Below, one piece after another: positions 12,401-24,400 of a stretch of DNA of 64,000 bases (its first letter is position 1; every line of letters begins with the position of its first letter). The position numbers and the translations under genes were made by a program. The notes beneath the pieces were generated by a model. The model was not told where the DNA came from. It made no database searches and saw only the letters and a list, made by a program, of their open reading frames with translations. Source of the DNA: Larus michahellis (Eukaryota > Chordata > Aves > Charadriiformes > Laridae); contig NW_027435990.1 in assembly GCF_964199755.1 (NCBI RefSeq), positions 62,001 to 126,000 of the forward strand. Direction: 5' to 3'.

Positions 12401-15400
12401 AGGGGGGACACGGCGGAGCCGGGGGGGTGCTGGGGGTTTTTGGGGGGCCGGTCTGACGCCCCTCACGCCCCTCTCTCTCAGCCCCTTCAAGGTGAAGGCG
12501 CTGCCCACGCATGACGCCAGCAAGGTGAAGGCGAGCGGCCCCGGGCTGAACACCACGGGGGTGCCCGCCAGCCTCCCCGTGGAGTTCACCATCGACGCCA
12601 AGGACGCCGGCGAGGGGCTGCTGGCCGTCCAGATCACGGTGGGCCGCGGGGCTGGGGCTGGGGGGGGACACGCTGCGGTGGGGGGGGCGACCGGGCCGCT
12701 GACTTGCGCCTCCCTGCAGGACCCCGAGGGCAAGCCCAAGAAGGCGACGATCCGGGACAACCAGGACGGCACCTACACCGTGTCCTACGTCCCCGACATG
12801 ACGGGGCGTTACACCATCCTCATCAAGTACGGGGGGGACGAGATCCCCTACTCCCCCTACCGCATCCGCGCCGTGCCCGCCGGCGACGCCAGCAAGTGCA
12901 CCGTCACCGGTAAGCGCCGCCGCTGGTGTTGGGGGCCGGGGGGGGGGACGGGACACAACACGGGGACACCCACCGCCCGCTTCCAGCCGAGTCACCGCGG
13001 GCCGGGGCTGGGGGGGACACACAGGGCGAGCGGGGAGGGCGGTGGGGGGCACGGGGAGGGGGGGCGGGGGGGTCTCACCACGTGTGTCTCACTGGATTTC
13101 TTGCTTCTCTGCCCACCCCACGTCCCATCCCCCCCCCACCCCTTCCCTGCGTTCCCCCCACCCCACCCCACCCCCCCCCGCCACGCTGTAGTCTCCATCG
13201 GAGGTCACGGCTTAGGTAAGCTCACGGCATGGCTCGCTTGGCGTCGGGGCGCACGCCTCACCCCCTCCCCGCACCCCAAAACTACCCCCCCCTGCCCCCC
13301 CCCCCGCCCCCCCGGCGAGGGGCCGGGGCCTCATTTTGGGGGACCCTCGGGCCCCGTTTACTACCGGGGGCACCTTAAGTTGTGGAGGGGTCCCCCCGAC
13401 CTCGTTAAATGGTGAGGGGCCCCCCCAGACTTCATATCTGGGCCCCCCCCTCCCCCCCAGCATCATTTTAACAATCAGGGTTCTCTCTTAATTGGGGGGG
13501 TCCAGACCTTGTTCAACATGGGGGGACCCCTCAATTCTGCTCGCTCTCGGGGGCCCCCCTCAGTCCAATATCAGGGGCCCCCTTTGGCCCTGCCCTAATT
13601 ACGGGGCATCCCCCCAACCTCGTTAATCGGGGGGGGGGGGGATGGTGGGGGGGCCCCTTGTGCCCGCAGCCTGAACGTTTTGGGGGGGTCCCTGGCTCGG
13701 CCCGTTGTCATTGGGGACCCCCCATCGCTGGGGGCTCCCCTGGCCCCACACGGGTCCCGGGGCGTTTGGGGGTGCCTGGCTGCCCCCAGGGGCAGAGGGG
13801 ACCCCCACAATGAGGGTGTGGGATGGGGGGGGGGGGGTCCATGCCTCGTTAACGCCTAATTGTCCCCCTTCCCGTGGCGCGGCGCGAGTTTCCCCGTGCT
13901 CAGCCCGCCCGGGGGGCTCAGGTCGACCCCAGCCTCGGGGGGTGGGCAGCACCGGCGGGGCGCGCGGGGCCGGTTTGGGGGTGCCTCCCCCCCACCCCGG
14001 GGCGGGCAGTCACCCCCCCCCCCCTCCCCGTCAGGAGCGGGCATCGGCCCCACCATCCAGATCGGGGAGGAGACGGTGATCACGGTGGACGCCAAGGCGG
14101 CCGGCAAGGGCAAGGTGACCTGCACCGTCTGCACCCCCGACGGCTCCGAGGTGGACGTGGACGTGGTGGAGAACCCCGACGGCACCTTCGACATCTTCTA
14201 CACCGCCCCCCAGCCCGGCAAGTACGTCATCTGCGTGCGCTTCGGCGGCGAGCACATCCCCAACAGCCCCTTCCAGGTCATGGTGAGTGCGCCGGGGGCG
14301 TCGCACGGGGGGGAGCGTGCCAGGTCGGGGGGGGGGGGCGTGCGAGGCGGTGGGCAGCGTGCGACGGGAGGTCGCGGGCAGGCAGCGCGCGGGGCACGCG
14401 TCGGGCAGGCAGGGCGCCAAGCCGGCGAGGAGCGTGCGAGGAGCGTGCGGGGAGCGTGCGAGCCGGGCGGCGGGTGAGATAACGGGCGAGATAACGAGGC
14501 GGGGGGGCGGGGGGGGCGCGGAAACCGGCATCCGCTAACGAACTCGTTTGCGCAGGCGACCGACCGGCCGCTGCTGGGGGTGAACGGGCTGGACATGGCC
14601 GGGCTGCGCCCCTTCGACCTCGTCATCCCCTTCACCATCAAGAAGGGCGAGATCACGGGTGAGGGGGGGGCCAGCGCCCCAAAACACCCCCCAACCCCCC
14701 CCCCGGGGCGTTCCCCGACACCAACAGTCTTGTCCCCCGGGGGTCCCCAAAACAGCTGAGCACCCCCCGGAGGGTCCCCAAAGTCCTCTGGGTGGGGTGA
14801 CCCCCAAACCACCTGGGTCCCCAGGGGGTCCCCGAGACCTGTGGGGTCCCCAGCCCTCCCTTGAGTCCTTCTGGGGGGGGTCCTCAAAGCCCGCCCCGCC
14901 CCCCCCAGGTCCTCCCGAAGGCAGCCAGGTCCTCCCAGGGGTCCCAGGTCCCACCAGGGGGTCCCCAAGACAGCTAAGATGCTCCCGGGGGGGTCCCCAA
15001 GGCAGCCCGTGTCTCCCAAGGGTCCCCCTGGGAGGTCCCCATCCCCCCCCCAGGGTCCCCGTAACCGCTGACCCCCCCGTGCCCCCCCCCAGGGGAGGTG
15101 CGGATGCCCTCGGGGAAGGTGGCCAAGCCCGACATCACGGACAACAAGGACGGGACGGTGACGGTGCGTTTCGCCCCCACCGAGGCCGGCCTGCACGAGA
15201 TGGACATCCGCTACGAGAACATGCACATCCCAGGTAGGGGCGGGGGGGCAACGGGGGGGGGGTTTGGGGGGGGGTCTCATTGAAGTATCGTGGCCCCGGG
15301 GGTGCCGTGTGTGGCACCGTGTGTCCCTTGGGACGTCCCTGCATCCCCGAGGAGCCTTCTGTGGCAGCGGGGGGGGTGGGGGGGGGGGTGTCTCAGTGCC

Positions 15401-18400
15401 CCCCTGACAACCCCCGCGTGTCCCCCCCCCGCCCCCGTGTCCCCCCCCCAGGCAGCCCCCTGCAGTTCTACGTGGACTACGTCAACAGCGGCCACGTCAC
15501 CGCCTACGGCCCCGGCCTCATCCACGGCACCGTCAACAAACCGGCCACCTTCACCGTCAACACCAAGGACGCCGGCGAGGGTGAGCCCCCGGGGGGGTCC
15601 CGCCGGGCGCCCGGCTCCTCCCCGGCGGGCGCAGACCCCCCCCCTGAACCCCCTCGTGTGCTCCCGACCCCCCCAGGAGGGCTGTCGCTGGCCGTGGAGG
15701 GTCCCTCCAAGGCGGAGATCAGCTGCACCGACAACCAGGACGGGACGTGCAGCGTCTCCTACCTGCCCGTGCTGCCCGGCGACTACAGCATCGTGGTCAA
15801 GTACAACGACAAGCACATCCCGGGCAGCCCCTTCACCGCCCGCATCACCGGTACGGGGCCGGGGGGGGCGCACGGAGGCCCTTCGGGTGCTCCTGGGGGT
15901 CCCCCCCAGGGACTCGGGGCTGTTCTGGGGGTCCCTGGGGTGGATCCAGGGGTGGATCTTAACCCCCCCAGGGGACTCGGGGCCGTTCTGGGGGTCCCTG
16001 GGGTGGATCCAGGGGTGGATCTTAACCCCCCCAGGGGACTCGGGGCCGTTCTGGGGGTCCCTGGGGTGGATCCAGGGGTGGATCTGAACCCCCCCAGGGG
16101 ACCTGGGGCTGTTCTGGGGGTCCCTGGGGTGGATCCGGGGGTGGATCTTAACCCCCCAGGGGACTCGGGATCGTTCTGGGGGTCCCTGGTGGTGGATCTG
16201 AACCCCCCCAGGGGACCTGGGGCTGTTCTGGGGGTCCCTGGGGTGGATCCGGGGGTGGATCTGAACCCCCCCAGGGGACTTGGGGCCATTCTGGGGGTCT
16301 TTGGGGGTGGATCTGAACCCCCCCAGGGGACCTGGGGCCATTCTGGGGGTCCCTGGGATGGATCCGGGGGTGGATCTGAACCCCCCCAGGGGACTCGGGG
16401 TCGTTCTGGGGGTCCCTGGTGGTGGATCTGAACCCCCCCAGGGGACTCGGGGTCGTTCTGGGGGTCCCTGGTGGTGGATCTGAACCCCCCCAGGGGACCT
16501 GGGGCCATTCTGGGAGTCTTTGGGGGTGGATCTGAACCCCCCCTGGGGGACCTGGGGCCGTTCTGGGGGTCCCTGGGATGGATCCGGGGGTGGATCTGAA
16601 CCCCCCCAGGGGACTCGGGGCAGTCCTGGGAGTCCCTGGGGAGGGCCTGGGGCAGCCCAGGGCGTTTGGGGGTGCCATGTTAACCCCCCCGCCCCCGTCC
16701 CCGCAGGTGACGACAGCCTGCGCCTGTCCCACCTGAAGGTGGGGGCCTCGGCCGACATCCCCCTGGACATCGGGGAGACGGACCTGAGCCAGCTGACGGC
16801 CACCGTCACCGCGCCCTCGGGCCGCAAGGAGCCCTGCCAGCTCAAGCGGCTCCGCAACGGCCACATCGGTGAGGGGGGGGACACTGGGGGGGGACACGCA
16901 CGGGGACGCCGTCCCCTCCCCTCGCTGTCGGGGTGTGAGGAGCCCGGCCGGCTCCAACGCCGCTGCCGCTGAGCGAGGGGACACGAGGGGGACACGGAGG
17001 GGGGACGCGGGGGGGCCTTGGGGACGCAGGGACGCGGTCACCGTCCCCTCACGGTTGGGGCACGAAGAGCCCGGCCAGCTCCGGTGCCCCTGCGGTTTCT
17101 CCTGATGTCCCCGCGTCCCCGTCCTGCGACGCCTCTGTCCCCCGTGTCCCCGTACCCCAATGAGTGTCCCCGTGCTGCGTCCCCTTGTCCTGACACCCCT
17201 GTCCCCCTGCTCCGACCTGTGTCCCCGTGTCCCCCTGCCCCCCGTGTCCCTCGTGTCCCCCTGCCCGGTCCCATCCGTGTCCCCGTACCGTGATGCTTGT
17301 CCCCCGCCCTGTCCCCGTAACCCCGCTGACGGCATCCCCTGTCCTGAGGCCACCGTCCCCGTCCCCGCAGGCATCTCCTTCGTGCCGCAGGAGGTGGGGG
17401 AGCACCTGGTGCACATCTCGCGGGGGGGCCAGCCCCTGGCCCGCAGCCCCGTCTCGGTCACCATCAGCCAGGCCGAGCTGGGGGACGCCAGCCGGGTGCG
17501 GGTGACGGGGCCCGGCCTGCGCGAGGGACGCACCTTCGAGCCCGCGCACTTCACCATTGACACCCGCGACGCTGGTACGTCCCCCTCCCACGGGAGCTGG
17601 GGGTGGCGGGGGGGACACACACACACACAGGCGCTGAGGGGGGGGTGTGGGGGGTCCCCGCTGACGGCGCTCCCCCTCCCCAGGCTACGGGGGGCTGAGC
17701 CTCTCCATCGAGGGCCCCAGCAAGGTGGACATCACCACCGAGGAGCTGGAGGACGGCACCTGCCGCGTCTCCTACTGCCCCACCGAGCCCGGCAACTACA
17801 TCATCTCCGTCAAGTTCGGCGACCAGCACGTCCCCGGTGGGAACCGGGGGGGAGGCTGGGCTTACCGGGGGCGGGGGGGAGCTGGAGGCACCGGGGGGGT
17901 AATTCGCTTACTGGAAGCACCGGGAGAGGACTCGGGGGGTACCGGGAGGGGCACGGGGAGGGTGTATAGGAGCAACGGGAGGAGCTGGAGCAGGGTCCTG
18001 GGGCGACTGGGGGCACTGGGGGGGGGTACTTGGGTTGTTGGGAGCGCGGCGGGAGGGTGCTGGGGGCGATGAGGAGTACCGGGGGGGGGTTGGGGAGGGA
18101 GCTGTAGGTACCGGGAGGGGGACTGGAGTGACAGCCCCCCTCCCCCCCCCCCGCAGGGAGCCCCTTCTCGGTGAAGGTGACGGGCGAGGGGCGGGTGAAG
18201 GAGAGCATCACGCGCCGGCGCCGCGCCCCCCCCGAGGCCAGCGTGGGCACCGCCTGCGACCTCAGCCTCAAGATGCCGGGTGAGCGGGGACGGGGGGGCC
18301 CTGAGCCTCACGGGGCTGGGGGGGGGGTGGGCTCAGCAAGCCCCGAGGGGTCCCTGACTGTTCTCGGGGGGTGCCAGAGAGCCCCATGGGGGCCCTGAGC

Positions 18401-21400
18401 GTCCCCGGGGGGGCCCTGAGTGCCCTATGAGGGCCCTGAGTGTTCCTGGGGGGGCTCAGCAATACCAGTGGGGTCCTTGGGGGGGGCCTGAGGGGTGCCA
18501 AAGAGCCCCGTGGGGGCCCTGAGCATCCCTGGGGGGGGCTCAGCAAGCCCTGGGGCCACTGATTGTCCCTGAAAGGTCCCAGTGACCCTCTAAGGGTCCC
18601 TCAGTGTCCCTGGGGGGCTCCGCAAGCACCATGGGACCCCTGAGGGGCCCTGGGGGGGGTGGCTCAGCAAGCCCTGGGGGGTCCCTGAGCCTTTAAGGGT
18701 CCCTCAGTGTCCCTGGGGGGGGGCTCAGGAGGCTGCTGGGGCAGTTGGGGGGTGCCCCAGGCACCTGTGGGGGGGTGGGAGAGGGTCTGTGGGCTCTCCT
18801 GGGACCCGCCAAGGACCCTTTGGAGGTTCCCAGGGGCACAGGGGGGTCCCAAGAAGCCCCTGGGACCCCCCCAAGGACCTTTTGGAGGTTCCCGGGGGCA
18901 CAGGGGGGTCCCAAGAAGCCCCTGGGACCCCCCCAAGGACCCTTTGGAGGTTCCCAGGGGCACAGGGGGGTCCCAAGAAGCCCCTGGGACCCCCCCAAGG
19001 ACCTTTTGGACGTTCCCGGGGGCACAGGGGGGTCCCAAGAAGCCCCTGGGACCCCCCCAAGGACCCTTTGGAGGTCCCTCGAAGCCCCTGGGACACCCCA
19101 AGGACCCACAGGGTGACCCCGGAGATATGGGGCGCGTTGCCCAAGAACCCCCATGGGACGGAGCGGGGACGCACGGAGGGACCCCGGGACCTCTTCTGGC
19201 AGGACATATCCCCCCCCCCTCGCCCCTATGACACCCCCGTCCCCCCGTTTTCGGCAGAGCTGAGCGCCCACGAGGTGACGGCGGTGGTGACGGGCCCCTC
19301 GGGGCAGGCGGTGGCGGCCCAAGTGCTGGAGGGGGAGGGCGGCGCCTACAGCATCCGCTTCGTCCCCGCCGAGACCGGCGTCCACTCGGTCAGCGTCAAG
19401 GACCGGGGGCAGCACGTCCCGGGCAGCCCCTTCCAGTTCACCGTGGGGCCCATGGGCGAGGGCGGCGCCCACAAGGTCCGCGCCGGGGGGCCCGGCCTCG
19501 AGCGGGCCGAGGCCGGCGTGCCAGGTGAGTGGGGGGCACCCCAAAACCCGCCCGACGCCCCCCCGGGGGGCTCCCCGACTCCCGCCGGGCTGCCCCGACC
19601 CTGCGACGGCCCCCGAACCCCCTCCCGGGGTGAAACCCCAACCCGCTCCGGGCGCCCCAAAACTCACCCAGGGCTCCCCCAAGCCCAGCTGGGGACCCGC
19701 AACCTGCCTGGGGGGGGGTCCCCAAATCCCCCGACTCCGTGAGGGGCTCCCCAAATCCATGAGGGGCTCCCCCAAACCTGGGGGGGGGCTCCCTCATCTG
19801 AACTGGGGCTCCCCGAAACCCGCGGGAGGGTCCCCAAATCCATCTAAAACTCCCCCAAACCTGGGGGGGACTCCCTGAGAACTGTGGGGGCTCCCCAAAA
19901 TCGATGGGGGGGCTCCCCAAATCCATCTAGGGCTCCCTAAAACTCACGGGGTGCTCTCCGAAACCCATAGAGGCTCCCCAAAAATCTATGGGGGGCTCCC
20001 CAAATCCTAACCGGGGCTCCCCAAATCCATCTGGGGCTCCCTGAAAACCGTAGGGGCTCCCCAAAATCTGTGGGGGGCTCCCCAAATCCATCTAGGGCTC
20101 CCTGAAACCCACGGGGGGCTCCCCAAATCCATCTAGGGCTCCCCAAAACCCACGGGGGGGCTCCCCAATTCCCTGTAGGGCTCCCTGAAACCCCTAGGGT
20201 CTGCCTAACTCCATCTGGGGCTCCCCAAAATCGGGGGGGGCGCTCCCCAAATCCTAACTGGGGCTCCCCAAAACCATCTGAGGCTCCCTCCCTTCCCGCC
20301 CCCCCCCAAACCCAGAGCTCCCCTGAATCCAGCCTGGGCTCCTCGACTGGTCCCGGGTCCCTCGAACTGGCCCGGCTGGGGAGGAACCGGGGGGCTGCCC
20401 CCCGAGATTGGGGGCGGGGGGGTGTCAAGCCTTCGGAGGGGGCCCTGACACCCCCCCCCACCTCCCCCCCCAGCCGAATTCAGCATCTGGACGCGGGAGG
20501 CGGGGGCCGGGGGCCTCTCCATCGCCGTGGAGGGACCCAGCAAAGCCGAGATCGCCTTCGAGGACCGCAAGGACGGATCCTGCGGCGTCTCCTACGTCGT
20601 CCAGGAGCCCGGTACGGGGCCGGGAGGGGGGTGGGGTTGGGGTGGAGGTGGGGGGGGGGTGTCAGGGGCAGGCAGGGACACCCGCCCCCCCTCCCACTAA
20701 CGCTGTGTCCCCCCCCGTCCCCGTCCCCAGGCGACTACGAGGTGTCGGTGAAGTTCAACGAGGAGCACATCCCCGAGAGCCCCTTCGTGGTGGCGGCCAC
20801 GGCCCCCTGCGACGCCGCCCGCCGCCTGACTGTTTCTAGCCTTCAGGTGAGGCACCGGGAGAAACCCCCCCCTCCCACCCCCCCCGGCTGGGCACGGCAC
20901 CGCCAGGCGCAGGGCTGGGGGGCGGGGGGGGCAGCACAGCCTCTGGGAGGCGGATTCAGGGGGCTTTGGGGTGTCTGCAGGGTCAGCGTAGCCCCAGAGG
21001 GGGATTTAGGGGGAGTTTTGGGGTGTCCGTAGGGTCAGTGGGGCTCTGGGGGGGGGTTTAGGGGGAGTTTTGGGGTGTCCGTAGGGTCAGTGGGGCTCTG
21101 GGGGGGGTTTAGGGGGAGTTTTGGGGTGTCTGTAGGGTCAGTGGGGCTCTGGGGGGGGATTTAGGGGGAGTTTTGGGGTGTCTGTAGGGTCAGTGGGGCT
21201 CTGGGGGGGGTTTAGGGGGAGTTTTGGGGTGTCCGTAGGGTCAGTGGGGCTCTGGGGGGGGGTTTAGGGGGAGTTTTGGGGTGTCTGCAGGGTCAGTGGG
21301 TCTCGGGGGGGGATTTAGGGGGCGTTTCAGGGTGTCTGCAGGGTCAGTGGGGCGTGGGGGGGGCATTTCGGGGTGTCTGCAGGGTCAGCGTAGCCCCAGA

Positions 21401-24400
21401 GGGGGATTTTGGGGGGGTTTCGGGGTGTCTGCAGGGTCAGCGTAGCCTCGGGGCAGCTTTGGGGGGGGGGTTATAGCTTTGGGGGGGCTCTAATAGCGTT
21501 TCTGGAGGGGTTCAGAGGCCCCTCCGTCTTTAGGAGAGTCCAGAGGGGGGGGGTCGGGGGGGGGCTGTAGCTCAGGGGGTTCGGGGTCCCTGCGCAGGCA
21601 GCCCGTGCCCCCCCCAGCCGTGGCGGGTCCCGGGGGTCTTCTCTCGTGTCTCTTTTAAAGGCTATTAACAGCCCCCCCGTCGCCCCCCCCTTCCCCCCAG
21701 CTCGGGGGGGGGCGACCCCGGGGCCCGGAGGGGCCTTAGCGGGAGAGAACGGCCCCCCCAAGACCCCCCCAAACCCCGGGGACCCCCGTTCTCTCCCGTT
21801 AAGCTCTCCGGCCCCACAAGGTAAGTGGGGCGTGGGGTGGGGGGGGGGCTCCCCTGACACCCCCCAAATTCCCCCGCCCCCTGGGAGACACCCCCCCCGC
21901 CTCGTTATTTTGGGGTCGGGGCCTCCCCGGGGCCGTGGGGGGGGGGGGGGATCCCCCCCCTCTGTGGGGATTTCGGGGTGCAGATCCCTCCTGGGGGTGT
22001 TTCGGGGTGCAGGTTCCCCCCCACCCCGGGGTTACTTGGGGTCTCGGCCCCACCAGGGTTGTCTGGGGGGGGGGGGGGGGGGGGGGTAAACCCCCCCCCC
22101 CGGGTTATTTGGGGTGAGGATTTGGGGGTGTTCATCCCCCCCTGTTTTTTTTTTCGGGGGGGGGGGGGGGGTGTGTTTCTTATCCCACCCTGGTTTTGTG
22201 GTGGGTGAGGAGTTGGGGGTGTTATCCCCCCATTTTTGGGGGGGGGGGTGAATTTTGGGGGTGTTCCATCCCCTGGGATTGTGGGGGGTGAGGATTTGGG
22301 GGTGCTTCCCCCCCTGCTTTTTGGGGGGGAGGTTTTTTTGGGGGGGGGGGGGGAGGTTTTGGGGGCGTTGTCTTTTGGGGGGTTGAGAGGATTAGGGGCT
22401 GTTATCCTCCTGAATTTTTTGGGGGGGAGGTTTTGGGGGTGTTATTCCCCCCCCCCGGGGTATTTTGGGGGGGTGGAGGGTTTGGGGGGGGGGGGGTGTG
22501 TCTTCATACCCACCCCCCCAGAGCCATCCAGGCTGGGATCTGGGGCTGTTGCCCCCCCAACGCCGGTGTCACCCACAAGGGGGGAGGGTTCTGGGGGGGC
22601 TCCCCCGGGATTTGGGTGGGTGTGTCCCCCCCCCCCCCCGGTTTCGGGGGGGCTTCCCCCCCCCCCCCCCCAGCTGACGGTGTGTGCCCCCCAGGAGTCG
22701 GGGCTGAAGGTGCACCAGCCGGCCTCCTTCGCCGTCAGCCTCAACGGGGCCAAGGGGGTGCTGGACGCCAAGGTGCACAGCCCCTCGGGGGCCCTGGAGG
22801 AGTGTCACATCACCGAGGTCACCGAAGGTGAGGGGACCCCCCCCCCCGGGGACCCCCAAAAACCCGCCGTGCCCCCCCACCCCCCCCCCAAAACGCCTGC
22901 CGCCCTCCCCCGGGGCTCCCTCCTGCCAGCCCCGCGCCATGGCGAGGGACGGGGACACGGGGACGGCGCAACCTGCTGGTTTGGGGGGGGGCGCCCCACT
23001 TTGGGGGAGGGTTTTGGGGGTGTCCCCTCCCCTTTTGGAGAGGATTTTGGGGTCCCCCCCCACTTTGGGGAAGGGGCTTGGGCTGTCCCCCACACTTTGG
23101 GGGAGGATTTTGGGGTCCCCCCCACTTTGGGGAAGGGGTTTGGGCTGTCCCGCCTATTTTGGGGGTGTTTTGGGGTCCCCCCCCACTTTGTGGGAGGGTT
23201 TTGGGGTGTCCCCTCCCCTTTTGGAGAGGATTTTGGGGTCCCCCCCACTTTGGGGAAGGGGTTTGGGCTGTCCCCCCTACTTTGGGGGAGGATTTTGGGG
23301 TCCCCCCCACTTTGGGGGAGGGTTTTGGGGTCCCCCCCACCTTGGGGGAGTGTTTTGGGGTGTCCCCTCCCCTTTTGGAGAGGATTTTGGGGTCCACCCC
23401 CACTTTGGGGGAGGGGTTTGGGGTGTGCCACCCACTTTGAGGGAGGGTCTTGGGGTCCCCCCCCACTTCGGGGGAGGGTTTTGGCGTCCCCCCCACTTTG
23501 GGGGCTCCCTCTGCCCCCGTTGGCTCAGTTTCGGGGTACCAGGAGGCTGCGGGGGCCCCCCTTTACCCCCAGCGAAGGGTGTTTTTGGGGCGGGGGGGGG
23601 GACCTGGCTGGCCCCACTGGACCCCTTTTGGGGTCCCCCCCATACGTGGCGGGGGGGCTGAGGGAGGGTTTTGGGGTGCCCCCCGGGGCCGTGTCTCACA
23701 AGGTAGGTCTCGGGGGGCTCCGAGGGCCCTGGGGGGGTGTTGTGGGGGGCTCTGCGGGTCCCCCCTGACCGTGTGTCCCCCCCCCCCCCCAGACAAGTAC
23801 GCGGTGCGGTTCATCCCGCGGGAGAACGGGGTCTACTCCATCGACGTCAAGTTCGAGGGGTCCCACATCCCCGGCAGCCCCTTCAAGGTGCGGGTGGGGG
23901 AGCCGGGGCAGGCGGGGGACCCCGGCCTCGTCTCCGCCTACGGGCCCGGCCTGGAGGGGGGCACCACAGGTAACGAGGGGGGGGGGGGTGTCTTTGGGGG
24001 GGCTCCTACGGGGTCTCCGGGGGCTTCTACGGCGTCTTTGGGAGGTCTCTACAGCATCTTTGGGGGCCTCTGGAGCATCTTCGGGGGCTTCTGTGGGGTC
24101 TCGGGAGCCCCCGTAGAGTTGGGGGGGGGGGGGGGGGGGGCCTCTGCGGGGTCTGCGCAGGGGGTCTGAGGGAATTGGGGGGGGGTCGGTGGGGAGCCCG
24201 TGGGGCTGGGGGGCCTCTACGGGGTCTTAGGGGGCCTCTATGGGGTCTTGGGAGCCCCCGTGGGGTTGGGGGGCCTCTGTGGGGTCTCAGGGGGCCTCTG
24301 TGGGGTCTTGGGAGTCCCCGTGGGACTGGGGGGGCTTCAACGGGGTCTTGGTGGACCGCATGAAGTTGGGGGGGGGGGTCTTCTGCTTGGAAGACCTTGT

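Larger units (their letters stand above)
10281..14282 (+). other. FLNA: FLNA exons for filamin repeats 11-15
   Basis: Exons: 10281-10454, 10540-10702, 11381-11541, 11639-11809, 12271-12394, 12482-12638, 12720-12909, the 24-nt exon 13192-13215, and 14035-14282. They encode repeats 11 (from [12 protein letters not shown]) to 15 (ending [11 protein letters not shown]). This is the end of rod 1. The exon at 14035 ends only one residue after the SPFQV strand, so the hinge 1 residues that follow here in human are missing from it. The 13216-14034 intron contains GC-rich sequence with no recognised gene. Confidence 0.93.

Noticed and set aside
14283-14555. Open frame reading through the donor after SPFQVM as a possible replacement hinge
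   Set aside because: It follows a consensus GTGAGT donor, is composed of GCGTGCGAG repeats, and reaches a stop. Splicing to 14556 gives the conserved repeat 16.
15277-16995. Minus-strand open frame of about 570 codons
   Set aside because: Antisense of the 63-bp array and FLNA exons. Open only because the unit length is a multiple of three.
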